A stretch of 60,209 nucleotides of DNA. It comes from Bacilli bacterium. GTDB taxonomy: Bacteria; Bacillota_I; Bacilli_A; RFN20; CAG-826. This document shows positions 33,316 to 42,421 of the stretch, piece after piece; within the stretch, counting starts at the first letter, position 1, and the number at the start of each line of letters is the position of its first letter. The translations under genes were made by a program, and so were the position numbers. The stretch lies in NCBI GenBank assembly GCA_017447165.1, contig JAFSOD010000005.1:1-60209 (forward strand), in the 5' to 3' direction. Under the pieces are notes generated by a model that was given only the letters and a program-made list of their open reading frames with translations, searched no databases and was not told the DNA's origin.

Positions 33316-34923
33316 CTAAACCACCATGATAATGTCCTTGATCACAATCAATATCATTAAGCCGAAAAGTAGCATAATACCAATCGCAGACATTGTATTT
33401 TTAACTTTTGGAGGTATTTCTTTATGGGCCACTCCTTCGACAATCGTCACTAAGAACTGCCATCCATCAAGTCCTGGGAATGGGAGTAAGTTCACAATAC
33501 CTAAGTTGACCGAAATCATCGCCCACATGAAGAGGAATTGGCCAAACCCGTTTTGCTCTAAGGTTTGAGTAGTCACCACTCCAATGGCGATAATGCCGCC
33601 CACATTCTTCCAACCTTCTTTAGTGAATAGTTGACCTAATCCTCTAAAGATTAATGTTGTTGAGTTACCAAAGTCTTTAAATGTATTTCCTACGGCTTGA
33701 CCATAGCTATTTCTGTGTTCATCCAACTGCATCGCTAAGCCAAGATCTTTTTCATTATCTCCACTATTACCTTTTAGGTAACCATTAACGATATTAACAC
33801 TAACTGGGTGTTCACCAAGTCGAGAAGTATCTCCATCCTCCGTAGCTAAAACAGTCATCTTAAAGTCTAAACTAGATGGATTGAGGTTATTCTCTTTAAT
33901 GAGGTTATTGCTCACTAAAGGATATGAAGTGTCATATTCGGTAGATTTAATTAATGTTACTTCTTGTCCGCTAATTGTGTCTTTAGACACCTTACCTAAA
34001 ATATTGATATAGGCTCCATCAGGGATATAGTAGAACTTTTGTTCAAATAAAGTTTTATCAACCTGTACAGAACCAATAATGTATTTACCTTCAATTGGTT
34101 GACCATAGGCATCAGTATCAGTAGATTTCTCAACGATTTTATAATAGACCTTATAGTCGCTAGTCATAGCGTACCAGTGGAAATATCCACCGATTATATA
34201 ATCCACTGTTTCTTCGACATATTCTTTATTGAAGTATTGTTCGTAAGTCAGGGTTGTACCACTAGTGGTAATCTCGCCTAATTCAATTCTTTCAAAAGCT
34301 ACTGCTTTATCCGCAATGTCAGAGTTTTTAATTGTCATTTGGTCATAGTTATAACCAAAATACGCTGGTTTATCAGTGCTATCTAAATAATGGACAATAG
34401 CCTCATCATCATAAAACACATAGAAAGCATCAGAAGTTGCTAGTCTAGGTCCATAAACTGTATCTTGACTTCTTAATCCTGCTTCAAAAGCAATAGAATT
34501 TTGTCTAACAGTAATATGAGCGGTTCTCGCACTATAGGCAGGGAAACCAATTTCATAAATAAAGAACACCACTAAAGCAAGAACAAAGTTCATCAAAATT
34601 CCAGCGGTCATGATAATGGCGCGTTTCCAGTGTTTAATGTTATTTATGGAGCGGCTTGGATCGATTTGTAAGTCGCCTAGTTCTTCAGGAACAGCGTCTG
34701 CTTCTCCATACATCGAGACAAACCCACCAAAAGGAACGGCTCTAATAGAGAATCTAGTTTCACCTTTTTTTCGTTTAAAAGAAAGTAATCTAGGGCCAAA
34801 GCCTAAAGCATATTCAAAGCAGTAAACTTTAAAGATTTTAGCGGTAATTAAGTGTCCAGCTTCGTGGACCATAATTAAAGTAGATAAACACACTAAGAAG
34901 AGGAGGATATATAGAAATGTCAT
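33316..34923 (-). CDS. rseP: Site-2 intramembrane metalloprotease RseP
   Basis: A 535-residue membrane protease. The zinc site HEAGH lies in the first helix (about residues 20-24), and the LDG partner motif in FPGLDGWQ near residue 480 completes it. In this family the enzyme cuts membrane anchors of anti-sigma factors, signal peptides or pheromones. The protein is about 100 residues longer than usual. The extra sequence is an extracytoplasmic segment (about 130-400) rich in Tyr, Thr and Asp, where a PDZ domain normally sits and where I cannot see a clear one. It overlaps the dxr stop by 1 base. Confidence 0.92.
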   Translation of the reverse strand: MTFLYILLFLVCLSTLIMVHEAGHLITAKIFKVYCFEYALGFGPRLLSFKRKKGETRFSIRAVPFGGFVSMYGEADAVPEELGDLQIDPSRSINNIKHWKRAIIMTAGILMNFVLALVVFFIYEIGFPAYSARTAHITVRQNSIAFEAGLRSQDTVYGPRLATSDAFYVFYDDEAIVHYLDSTDKPAYFGYNYDQMTIKNSDIADKAVAFERIELGEITTSGTTLTYEQYFNKEYVEETVDYIIGGYFHWYAMTSDYKVYYKIVEKSTDTDAYGQPIEGKYIIGSVQVDKTLFEQKFYYIPDGAYINILGKVSKDTISGQEVTLIKSTEYDTSYPLVSNNLIKENNLNPSSLDFKMTVLATEDGDTSRLGEHPVSVNIVNGYLKGNSGDNEKDLGLAMQLDEHRNSYGQAVGNTFKDFGNSTTLIFRGLGQLFTKEGWKNVGGIIAIGVVTTQTLEQNGFGQFLFMWAMISVNLGIVNLLPFPGLDGWQFLVTIVEGVAHKEIPPKVKNTMSAIGIMLLFGLMILIVIKDIIMVV

Positions 34924-36080
34924 TATAATTTTCCTCCTAACTCATTAATGAGTTTATGAGCGTAGTCTTTAGTTTCTTGGTCAACTTTTAAGATGTCATC
35001 TAAAGATGGTTTAGCGATATATCTCATATTCTTTAAAGAAAGAGAGATAATTTTTTCAATATCTAAGAACTTAATCTTGTGACCTAAGAAAGCGTAGACC
35101 GCTTCTTCATTACTACGATTTAAAATTGTACCCATAGTCCCTTTTTTATCTAAAACCACTTTAGCAAAACTAATCACAGGGAATCTATCTATATCAAAAG
35201 AATGGAAATGTAAATCTTTTAAATCATCTAACGAACGAAAGAAAGATGTCTTAAAAGGAATGCTTCCTTGATATAAAGCAAACTTAATTGGATTTCTCAT
35301 ATCTGGTTTAGAGATTTCTCCGCGATACCCACCACTTTTTAAAGCGACATAACTATGTAAATAAGATTCATCATGAAGCGTCACTCCCACTTTGAAATAT
35401 GGGTAGTTAAATAAATAACCAGCTTCAATAATCTCAAAACATTTATTGACCATTGTAGCACTATCGATGGTGATTTTATTTCCCATCTTCCAGGTAGGAT
35501 GTTTTAAAGCGTCTTCTGGAGTAACGTCTTTTAACTGTTCTCTAGATAAGTTTCTAAAAGAACCACCAGAAGCAGTAAGAATTAATTTATTAACATCGCT
35601 GGAGTCTACTTTTAAACATTTCCATAAGGCGGAATGTTCACTATCGATTGGGTATAATTCGCCTTTATATTCTTTTAATAAAGAATTAATGAGGTCTCCT
35701 CCCACCACTAAAGATTCTTTATTAGCTAAAGCTAATTTCTTATGGCATTTAATCGCTTCTATAGAAGGAAGTAGTCCGACAAATCCCACTAAAGCGTTAA
35801 CTACCATTTCAGCAGCAGAGTTTCTTATTAATTTTAATAAACCAGAATCTCCGCTATAGAAAGTGATACCTGGGTACTTTTTAGAATACTCTTTAGCCTT
35901 AGATTTATTAGAGATACAAATATGTTTAACTTCAGGGTGTTTTCTTAATATATAAGAAATGCATCTAGTCCTTTTACCAACAGAAAAGGCCACTAAAGAA
36001 AAATCTTTAGGGTTCTTATTAATTACATCAATGGTTTGATTACCAATTGATCCAGATGCCCCTAATAAACATACTTTCAT
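34923..36080 (-). CDS. dxr: 1-deoxy-D-xylulose 5-phosphate reductoisomerase
   Basis: A 385-residue enzyme of the non-mevalonate isoprenoid pathway. It shows the NADPH-binding start LLGASGSIGNQTIDVI, the LANKESLVVGG motif, the metal and substrate site PIDSEHSALWKCL, and TASGGSFR. It makes 2-C-methylerythritol 4-phosphate, the precursor for undecaprenyl phosphate made by UppS in the same operon. It lies 4 bases after cdsA and overlaps rseP by 1 base (TAATG). The length is normal for the family. Confidence 0.96.
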   Translation of the reverse strand: MKVCLLGASGSIGNQTIDVINKNPKDFSLVAFSVGKRTRCISYILRKHPEVKHICISNKSKAKEYSKKYPGITFYSGDSGLLKLIRNSAAEMVVNALVGFVGLLPSIEAIKCHKKLALANKESLVVGGDLINSLLKEYKGELYPIDSEHSALWKCLKVDSSDVNKLILTASGGSFRNLSREQLKDVTPEDALKHPTWKMGNKITIDSATMVNKCFEIIEAGYLFNYPYFKVGVTLHDESYLHSYVALKSGGYRGEISKPDMRNPIKFALYQGSIPFKTSFFRSLDDLKDLHFHSFDIDRFPVISFAKVVLDKKGTMGTILNRSNEEAVYAFLGHKIKFLDIEKIISLSLKNMRYIAKPSLDDILKVDQETKDYAHKLINELGGKL

Positions 36081-36084
36081 AAAA

Positions 36085-37230
36085 CTAAATCAAGAATCCT
36101 GCCCAATCGAATTTGCCGTCGGAAATCTTTGTTAACATAAAGACAAAGATGGAAGCGACAATAACACTAAAGATAATAGAATCTAATCTATCAAGCACTC
36201 CGCCGTGACCAGGAATGAGTTTGCCGTAATCTTTAATTCCCCAATATCTCTTAATTGAGGAGAAGACAAAGTCACCAAGAGTGGCGAATAAAGGAACAAG
36301 CAACGATAAGATTAAAATTAAGTACCAGTTGTTACCTAAATTATATGTTTCGCCAAATAAAGGACAACCACACACAGTAGCCACTAATCCCATCGCTGAA
36401 GATAAGATAAAGGAAATAACAACTCCACCAACAAATCCTTCCCAAGTTTTCTTTGGAGAGATTCTTTCATTCATCTTGTTTTTACCAAAGAAGATACCAA
36501 CGAAATACGCTCCAGTATCAGTCATGAAGGTAGAAATAATCACAAAGACAAGAAGCATAGAAGGTTTAACAGTATTATTAAATGTAAACTTCCAAGCATC
36601 AACGGTAGCGTCAGAGAATTGAGTAATTGGGAAATATCTTAAATAGAATAAACATTGGAAACCAAATCCCACTAAAAACGCCATAGCGATCATAAAGCAA
36701 GCGTCGTGAACGGTGAAATCTTTATATATAACAGTGAGAAAGAAGGCAAAGAATGTACCGACAATCGTCACTAAAATCGGCATAACGATTTGTTGATAAT
36801 AATGGTCAATCTTACTGACAAAAACACCTTCTGCCAGCATCGTTTTAAATAACGGCCAATAAGCAATTGAGGCCACAAAAAAGAAATAGACGATAACAGT
36901 AATAAATGTTCTTTTATTTGTGCAACCTAAAATTTCGTAACATGCAATAATCATCGCGAAGGTGATGACTGAAAAATAAATCCAGTCTCCTAAGAAAATG
37001 GCAGGGACGACAATTGCTAAGCCAACAATCGCAGAAATAATTCTAGTAACCATGGATTTTTTAGCGCCACTAGATAATTCGTTCTTTTGGAGGAATTTCT
37101 TGGATTTATCTCTTTTGGAGAAGAATCCTTTTCTTTCAGGAGTTTCAGCGTCATCAGAAGTAATAGGCATAGTTTCTACGTCTTTAGTAACTGGTTCCAC
37201 TACTTCAACATTATCATTTTTCTTTTTCAT
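36085..37230 (-). CDS. cdsA: Phosphatidate cytidylyltransferase
   Basis: A 381-residue membrane enzyme that makes CDP-diacylglycerol from CTP and phosphatidic acid. The C-terminal signature reads FGKNKMNERISPKKTWEGFVGG, then GDFVFSSIKR and KDYGKLIPGHGGVLDRLDS. About eight membrane helices precede it. A hydrophilic N-terminal extension of about 70 charged residues (before MVTRIISAIVG) is unusual. The ATG at 37230 is chosen because GGAGG lies 11 bases upstream, within the end of uppS, which it overlaps by 17 bases. The longer frame upstream is the uppS gene in another frame. Confidence 0.95.
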   Translation of the reverse strand: MKKKNDNVEVVEPVTKDVETMPITSDDAETPERKGFFSKRDKSKKFLQKNELSSGAKKSMVTRIISAIVGLAIVVPAIFLGDWIYFSVITFAMIIACYEILGCTNKRTFITVIVYFFFVASIAYWPLFKTMLAEGVFVSKIDHYYQQIVMPILVTIVGTFFAFFLTVIYKDFTVHDACFMIAMAFLVGFGFQCLFYLRYFPITQFSDATVDAWKFTFNNTVKPSMLLVFVIISTFMTDTGAYFVGIFFGKNKMNERISPKKTWEGFVGGVVISFILSSAMGLVATVCGCPLFGETYNLGNNWYLILILSLLVPLFATLGDFVFSSIKRYWGIKDYGKLIPGHGGVLDRLDSIIFSVIVASIFVFMLTKISDGKFDWAGFLI

Positions 37231-37939
37231 TGATTGATCCAAACCTCCTATTCCTATCGTTATATATATCAATACATTTTCTAAATTCTTCTTTTGTAAA
37301 ATCTGGCCATGGTGTCTCAGGGAATATAAATTCCGCATAGGCTAATTGCCAAGGCAGATAATTGCTGGTTCTTAATTCTCCAGATGTTCTAATTAATAAG
37401 TCCACTGGAGGAAGACCTGCTGTATATAAATAGCTTTCAAATAAGTCTTCAGTTAAGTCTTCCGGTTTCCTTTTACCTTCTTCTACTTCTTTAGCGAATA
37501 AGGTTGCCGCTCTAACAATTTCCGCTTTGCCGCCATAATTTAGGCAAATGTTGAAATAGAAGTTAGTGAAGTCCTTAGTTTTTTCAACTGCGTCAATAAT
37601 AACTTTTTGAGTTTTTTTCGGTAATCTAGAAATATCTCCAGAGACTCTAACACAAGACTTATCACGAATAATGCGGTTAATTTCTTTCTTGAAGAAAATC
37701 TCTAGATACTTAAATAAGTGATTAATTTCACTTTTTGGTCTATTCCAATTTTCAGTGGAAAAAGCATATAAAGACATCGCTAAAATCCCTTGAGCAAGGC
37801 ATTCTTCGTAAATCTCAATAATACGATCACATCCGGCTTTATGGCCTAAATGACGAGGTAATCCTCGTCTTTTGGCCCATCGGCCATTACCATCCATAAT
37901 GAAGGCCACATGAAGTAACTTATTTTCACTTTGTTCCAT
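37214..37939 (-). CDS. uppS: Undecaprenyl diphosphate synthase (cis-prenyltransferase)
   Basis: A 241-residue soluble enzyme that extends farnesyl diphosphate to the C55 carrier used for wall synthesis. Clear motifs are FIMDGNGRWAKRRGLPR with the catalytic Asp, the HKAGCDRI region, SLYAFSTENWNRP, and RTSGELRTSNYLPWQ near the end. The ATG at 37939 (MEQSENKLLH) fits the family start; the frame further up crosses the frr terminator. Its own promoter must therefore lie in or near 37940-37960. It is coupled to cdsA by overlap. Confidence 0.96.
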   Translation of the reverse strand: MEQSENKLLHVAFIMDGNGRWAKRRGLPRHLGHKAGCDRIIEIYEECLAQGILAMSLYAFSTENWNRPKSEINHLFKYLEIFFKKEINRIIRDKSCVRVSGDISRLPKKTQKVIIDAVEKTKDFTNFYFNICLNYGGKAEIVRAATLFAKEVEEGKRKPEDLTEDLFESYLYTAGLPPVDLLIRTSGELRTSNYLPWQLAYAEFIFPETPWPDFTKEEFRKCIDIYNDRNRRFGSINEKEK

Positions 37940-37960
37940 ACTATTGAAGATAGTATACAA

Positions 37961-37983
37961 TAAAAGTGCGCCGAAACGCACTT
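37961..37983 (-). terminator. Intrinsic terminator of the rpsB-tsf-pyrH-frr operon
   Basis: AAGTGCG/CGCACTT (37964-37983) with a 6-base loop is followed on the minus strand by TTATTG-type T-rich bases. Confidence 0.65.
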
Positions 37984-38019
37984 ATTAATGTAATTTTTTT
38001 CTTTTAGAAATTGGCTACA

Positions 38020-38565
38020 TTAGATGGCCATGATTTCTTTTTCTTTTTCAGCAAGGATATTATCGATGCTTTTAGTGGCCTCATCAGTGACCTTTTGGAC
38101 ATCATCTTGGGCTCTTTTTAATAGGTCTTCAGAATAAGAATCATCAATCTTTAAAATATCCATATAGTCTCTTCTAATGTTTCTCACTGCGACCTTAGCT
38201 TCTTCAGCGTATTTATGAGCTTGTTTAACAATCTCTTTTCTTCTTTCTTCGGTAAGAACAGGGATAATTAAACGAACACAAACACCTTCGTTAATTGGGT
38301 TTAATCCTAAGTCGCTGGCGTTAATCGCTGCACAAACATTTTTCACATCGTTTTTATCGTACGGTTTGATTAATAATTGTCTTGGCTCAGGAACGGAAAT
38401 AGAAGAGATTTGATTAAGTGGAGTAGGGGAGCCGTAATAGTCCACTTCAATGCCATTAAGCATTGCTGGAGAGGCTCTACCAGTTCTTAAAGTTGATAAA
38501 GTAGCGCGATAAGAATCGATACTTTTATTCATTTTTTCTTGAGCTTCTAATGCGTATGCATCCAT
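38020..38565 (-). CDS. frr: Ribosome recycling factor
   Basis: A 181-residue protein that, with EF-G, splits the ribosome after termination. The family marks are RTGRASPAMLNGIEVDYYGSPTPLNQI, ISVPEPRQLLIKPYD, and the late region NIRRDYMDILK. The ATG at 38565 has AAAGGAG 8 bases upstream. It ends near a terminator and is separated from pyrH by 4 bases. The length matches the usual 180-185 residues. Confidence 0.97.
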   Translation of the reverse strand: MDAYALEAQEKMNKSIDSYRATLSTLRTGRASPAMLNGIEVDYYGSPTPLNQISSISVPEPRQLLIKPYDKNDVKNVCAAINASDLGLNPINEGVCVRLIIPVLTEERRKEIVKQAHKYAEEAKVAVRNIRRDYMDILKIDDSYSEDLLKRAQDDVQKVTDEATKSIDNILAEKEKEIMAI

Positions 38566-38569
38566 AAAT

Positions 38570-39289
38570 TTATTCTCCTTTTTTGCAGACTGTGCCCACA
38601 TTAATTCCGCGAGCAGCCTTGTGGAAATTATCTAAATCTTGCATAGAAAACACTAAGATTTGGATATTTGTATTCTCTATTAATTCTATCGCAGATTGGT
38701 CCATAATTTGAACATTTAATTCTCTCATTTTTTTATAAGTGATTTCTGGATAGAATTTAGCGTCACTATAAATAGTTGGGTCTTTATCATAGACTCCTTT
38801 AACACCGTTTTTTGCCATTAAAATGGCATCGCAGTTTGTTTCAATCGCTCTTAAAGTAGCAGCGGTATCGGTGGTAAAGAATGGTTTGCCTGTTCCACCT
38901 GCTAAGAAACAAACTTTACCGTGAGATAAGTCTTTTTTTACTTTCTCCACGTCATAAGGAATTGTTACTCCTTCAATAGCTGGGATCGCACTATAAACAA
39001 CGGAATCCACTCCCATTTTCTTAAGTGCGCTACTCATAGCCACTGCGTTAATCACAGTGCCCAACATTCCCATAAAATCAGCAGGAACGCGTTCAATTCC
39101 AATTTTATCAGCAACTTTACCTCTCCAGATATTGCCTGCTCCAATAACAATTGCGACTTCCATTCCTTCATCGTGGAGAACTTTAACTCTCTCACAGATG
39201 GCGTTAAGTGATTCGACATCAATGATGTTATCAGAGGACTTAATTCCAAGGGCTTCGCCACTTAATTTTAGTAAGACTCTTTTATACAT
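38570..39289 (-). CDS. pyrH: Uridylate kinase
   Basis: A 239-residue bacterial UMP kinase of the amino-acid-kinase fold that makes UDP. Motifs are VLLKLSGEALG at the start, IVIGAGNIWRG, DFMGMLGTVINA (UMP binding) and GGTGKPFFTTDTAA. The ATG at 39289 follows AAAGGAGG. The terminator-like hairpin between tsf and pyrH (39305-39335) may reduce expression of pyrH and frr relative to rpsB-tsf. Confidence 0.97.
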   Translation of the reverse strand: MYKRVLLKLSGEALGIKSSDNIIDVESLNAICERVKVLHDEGMEVAIVIGAGNIWRGKVADKIGIERVPADFMGMLGTVINAVAMSSALKKMGVDSVVYSAIPAIEGVTIPYDVEKVKKDLSHGKVCFLAGGTGKPFFTTDTAATLRAIETNCDAILMAKNGVKGVYDKDPTIYSDAKFYPEITYKKMRELNVQIMDQSAIELIENTNIQILVFSMQDLDNFHKAARGINVGTVCKKGE

Positions 39290-39304
39290 TTTGGGCCTCC
39301 TTTT

Positions 39305-39335
39305 TTTTAAAAAAAGAAACACGAAACCGTGCTTC
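39305..39335 (-). terminator. Terminator or attenuating hairpin between tsf and pyrH
   Basis: On the minus strand AAGAAGCACG pairs with CGTGTTTCTT around a short loop, followed by T7. It lies 11 bases after the tsf stop, and the pyrH ribosome binding site follows directly. Confidence 0.7.
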
Positions 39336-39345
39336 TTATTTTTTA

Positions 39346-40221
39346 TTATTTAGTTTGGGACATGACTTCAGCAGCGAAATCGTCTTTTCTCTTTTCGATA
39401 CCTTCACCAACTTGGTAACGAACAAAGGATAAAACTTTCGCTCCTTTTTCAGAAACTAATTGACCAACTGTCTTGCTATCATCCTTTAAGAATGGTTGCA
39501 TTTCTAAGGTCATTTCTGCGAAGTACTTGTTAATTTTACCTTCTAAGATTTTCTCTAAGACAGGTTCTGGTTTATTCGCGAGTTTTTCATCGTTTTTAGC
39601 AGCTTCTTTTTGAACAGACATTTCATGTTCTTTAACATCAGCTGGAACATCCGCCATAGTTAAATATTGTGGATTGTTAGCAGCGATGTGCATAGCTAAG
39701 TCATGAGCGAGTTCTTCATCTCCGCCTTTAACACTAACAGCAACGGCAATCTTTCCACCCATATGAATATAAGTGCCAATAACTGCGCCTTCTTCTTTTG
39801 GCATGACGACGAATCTTCTTAAATCGAATTTTTCGCCCATCTTAACGGTAGCGTCAGTGAATAAATCTTGAGTTAATTCTTTCGCTTTTTCCACTGATTC
39901 TGGTTCGTTCTTTAAGATGACGTCAGCAACGTTTTCCACTAATTCACGGAAGGCATCGCCTTTGGCGACGAAGTCAGTTTCACAGTTAACTTCTAAAACG
40001 ACGACTTTGCCGCAGTGTCCGCAAACCTTAACGATTGCTAAACCTTCAGCAGCAATTCTATCAGCTTTTTTAGCAGCTTTTGCTAAGCCTTTTTCTCTTA
40101 ACCAGTCTGTTGCTTTTTCAATGTCACAGTCATTAGCGAGTAAAGCGCCTTTGCAGTCCATTAATCCAGCACCAGTACGGTCTCTTAATACTTTGATTAA
40201 ATCAATTAAACTTTCACCCAT
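39346..40221 (-). CDS. tsf: Translation elongation factor Ts
   Basis: A 291-residue factor that exchanges GDP on EF-Tu. The N-terminal UBA-like start LIKVLRDRTGAGLMDCKGAL and the CETDFVAKGDAF motif that contacts EF-Tu are clear. It lies 2 bases after rpsB in the usual order. An additional pair of cysteines (KVCGHCGKVVVLEVNC) precedes the CETDF motif, which may simply be a lineage feature. The length is normal. Confidence 0.97.
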   Translation of the reverse strand: MGESLIDLIKVLRDRTGAGLMDCKGALLANDCDIEKATDWLREKGLAKAAKKADRIAAEGLAIVKVCGHCGKVVVLEVNCETDFVAKGDAFRELVENVADVILKNEPESVEKAKELTQDLFTDATVKMGEKFDLRRFVVMPKEEGAVIGTYIHMGGKIAVAVSVKGGDEELAHDLAMHIAANNPQYLTMADVPADVKEHEMSVQKEAAKNDEKLANKPEPVLEKILEGKINKYFAEMTLEMQPFLKDDSKTVGQLVSEKGAKVLSFVRYQVGEGIEKRKDDFAAEVMSQTK

Positions 40222-40223
40222 GA

Positions 40224-41306
40224 TTATTTGTCCTCAGGTTTTGCTTCTTTTTTAGCAGCTGGTTTCTTAGCAGGAGCTTTTTTGGCTGGTGCTTTCTTTT
40301 CTTCAGCTGGTAATTCTACTTTCTTTTCAGCAGCGATTTCTTCTTGTTCTTTAGCAACCGCAGCAGCCTTATCATGAGAGGCTTGTCTTAAAGCTTGTTC
40401 TTTTTCATAAGCTTCTTGTCTAGCTGCTCTTTCGGCTCTGATTCTTGCTAATTTTTCAGCGTTTTCTTTATCAGTTTGTTTGATAACTTCTTTCATGGTG
40501 ATGTCTTCACCTTCATCTTTGAGGTAAGCCACCACTGGGATACCGCCTTTAGATTCAACGATAGCATCAGCAATAACCGCTAAGATTAAGCTAACGCTTC
40601 TAATCGCATCATCGTTTGCAGGAATAACATAGTCCACTAAATCTGGATCACTATTGGTATCAATAATACCAAACACTGGGACACCAAGTTTTCTAGCTTC
40701 TGCAACAGCGTTGTGTTCAATATTTGGATCGATGACAAATAAAGCATTTGGCACCTTTCTCATTTCTTTAATACCTTCTAAGTTTTTAGAAAGTTTTTCT
40801 TTTTCTTTTCTTAATTGGGCAGCTTCCACTTTTGGTAATAAGTCGAGTTCGCCTTCTTCATCTCTTCTTTCTAATTCTTTGAGGTATCTAATACGACTTT
40901 GAATTGTCTTGAAGTTTGTTAAGGTTCCACCTAACCATCTGTTGGTGATGTAGAAACTTCCGGAACGGAGAGCTTCTGCTTCCACTGCTTCTTTACATTG
41001 CTTTTTAGTTCCAACAAAGAGAACTTTTCCACCGTTATCGACAATTTCTTTCATGGCTTTGTAGGCAGTGATGATTAAATCGACTGTCTTTTGTAAATCG
41101 ATAATGTAGACACCGTTTCTAGCTCCATAGATGTATTTCTTCATCTTTGGATTCCATCTACGGGTTTGATGACCAAAATGCGCACCAGCTTCTAAAAGCT
41201 TTTTCATGGTGATAATTGGTGCATCAGGATCATGCACGACTGCTTCCATTGGGTTAGCAGCCACTTCAGTAGATTCTTCTACTAATTCTTTCTTTTCTTC
41301 GCTCAT
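40224..41306 (-). CDS. rpsB: 30S ribosomal protein S2
   Basis: A 360-residue S2 protein. The core (about 45-270) has [45 protein letters not shown], and [19 protein letters not shown]. It is longer than typical S2 (about 230-250) at both ends: about 30 acidic residues before the core and about 85 after it, ending in an alanine- and lysine-rich tail of AxKK repeats ([12 protein letters not shown]). The start at 41306 follows AAGGAGG. A promoter and a structured leader lie upstream. Confidence 0.96.
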   Translation of the reverse strand: MSEEKKELVEESTEVAANPMEAVVHDPDAPIITMKKLLEAGAHFGHQTRRWNPKMKKYIYGARNGVYIIDLQKTVDLIITAYKAMKEIVDNGGKVLFVGTKKQCKEAVEAEALRSGSFYITNRWLGGTLTNFKTIQSRIRYLKELERRDEEGELDLLPKVEAAQLRKEKEKLSKNLEGIKEMRKVPNALFVIDPNIEHNAVAEARKLGVPVFGIIDTNSDPDLVDYVIPANDDAIRSVSLILAVIADAIVESKGGIPVVAYLKDEGEDITMKEVIKQTDKENAEKLARIRAERAARQEAYEKEQALRQASHDKAAAVAKEQEEIAAEKKVELPAEEKKAPAKKAPAKKPAAKKEAKPEDK

Positions 41307-41416
41307 TTGAGCCTCCTTATGTTTAGCCTCCACCGCTTCGAACAACTACCCTCACATATTATGTGAGACAACGGGGTTGAATTCACGGTGTGTGTAGTCT
41401 CTATATCTTATAGAGC
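41307..41416 (-). promoter_or_regulatory. rpsB leader with hairpins
   Basis: The roughly 110-base untranslated leader holds CTCTATA...TATAGAG (about 41399-41415) and CTCACATA...TATGTGAG (41351-41368). S2 autoregulates its own mRNA in several bacteria. That this leader does so is inference. Confidence 0.45.
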
Positions 41417-41422
41417 GTGATA

Positions 41423-41451
41423 ATCATAGCAAAACAAAAAGAGTAGTTCAA
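41423..41451 (-). promoter_or_regulatory. Promoter of the rpsB-tsf-pyrH-frr operon
   Basis: On the minus strand TTGAAC, a 17-base spacer and TATGAT lie about 115 bases before rpsB. Confidence 0.7.
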
Positions 41452-41476
41452 CAGGAAAAATATATATTTTTATAAT

Positions 41477-42391
41477 TTATTTTTTATGGGCTCGAGGATG
41501 ATAAGAGGAATACGCCTCTTGCATTGCTTCTTCGGTAACGTGGGTATATATCTGAGTCGCGTTAATAGATTCATGACCCAGTAATTCTTGGATAACGCGG
41601 AGATCCGCTCCATTTTCCAATAAATGAGTGGCGAAACTATGTCTTAAAATATGTGGATGTAAATTCACAAATGTTCCGGTCTTTTGTTCAATGGAATCCA
41701 AAATATATTCAAGACCTCTAACTGTTAATGGTTGACCTTTGTTATTAAAGATTAGTCTTTGCCCGTCTTCTAATTTTAAGATTGGACTTCTACCTAATAA
41801 TTTTGGTCGACACACTTTCATATAAGCTTCTAAGTCTTTACGACACTCTTCACTAAATGGGACGATTCTTTCTTTTCGACCCTTGCCATACACCTTTACT
41901 AGCCTTTGCTTTAAATAGACATTTTGAATAGCAATACCGCATAATTCACTCGCTCTAAGACCGCAGAAATAAAGTAATGATAATATCGCTTGATCTCTTA
42001 AGGCTAGCTCATCAGTTCTCTTGCGATTTTCTTTTAAAATTTCTTCAACTTGTTCTTTATAAAGAACACGCGGAAATTTCTTATCAATTTTTGGTGAGTC
42101 AATAAATAAGAATGGGTCATCTTTAATCATCCCTTGTTTGTGTAAAAATTTATAGAATTGCTTTAAGGCAGTGAGCCTTCTTTTACAACTTCTTTTAGAG
42201 ACTCCGTTAGTCATCTCTTCAGTAAAGAAATTGCGAATGACAATTTGATCAACATCATCCATATTGACATCTTCTTTTAATAAGAAAGCAAAAAACTTTT
42301 CAATGTCTCTTCGGTAAGATTCCACTGTTAAATCAGAACAGTTTCTAACATATTTCAAATAATCTAAAAACTCTTTTTCAGGCTTATTCAT
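41477..42391 (-). CDS. xerC: XerC/XerD-type tyrosine recombinase
   Basis: A 304-residue recombinase that resolves chromosome dimers. The SAM-like N-terminal domain ([20 protein letters not shown]) is followed by the catalytic domain with the first Arg in [10 protein letters not shown], the Lys in [23 protein letters not shown], the second His region LGHESI and the Tyr in TQIYTH. All catalytic residues are present. Its place between topA and rpsB is the usual place of xerC in Bacillota. Unlike the integrase remnant at 14784-15029 it is intact, and it could in principle serve mobile elements. Confidence 0.93.
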   Translation of the reverse strand: MNKPEKEFLDYLKYVRNCSDLTVESYRRDIEKFFAFLLKEDVNMDDVDQIVIRNFFTEEMTNGVSKRSCKRRLTALKQFYKFLHKQGMIKDDPFLFIDSPKIDKKFPRVLYKEQVEEILKENRKRTDELALRDQAILSLLYFCGLRASELCGIAIQNVYLKQRLVKVYGKGRKERIVPFSEECRKDLEAYMKVCRPKLLGRSPILKLEDGQRLIFNNKGQPLTVRGLEYILDSIEQKTGTFVNLHPHILRHSFATHLLENGADLRVIQELLGHESINATQIYTHVTEEAMQEAYSSYHPRAHKK

Positions 42392-42421
42392 AGCATTGTT
42401 ATTTTAACAAAAAAGGCGCCT

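Noticed and set aside
37940-37981. Longer uppS reading frame
   Set aside because: The extra 14 residues would be encoded across the frr terminator hairpin, and the family start fits the ATG at 37939.
41477-42391. xerC as integrase of a mobile element
   Set aside because: It is at the conserved topA-rpsB position and has no att repeats beside it, so it is the housekeeping recombinase.
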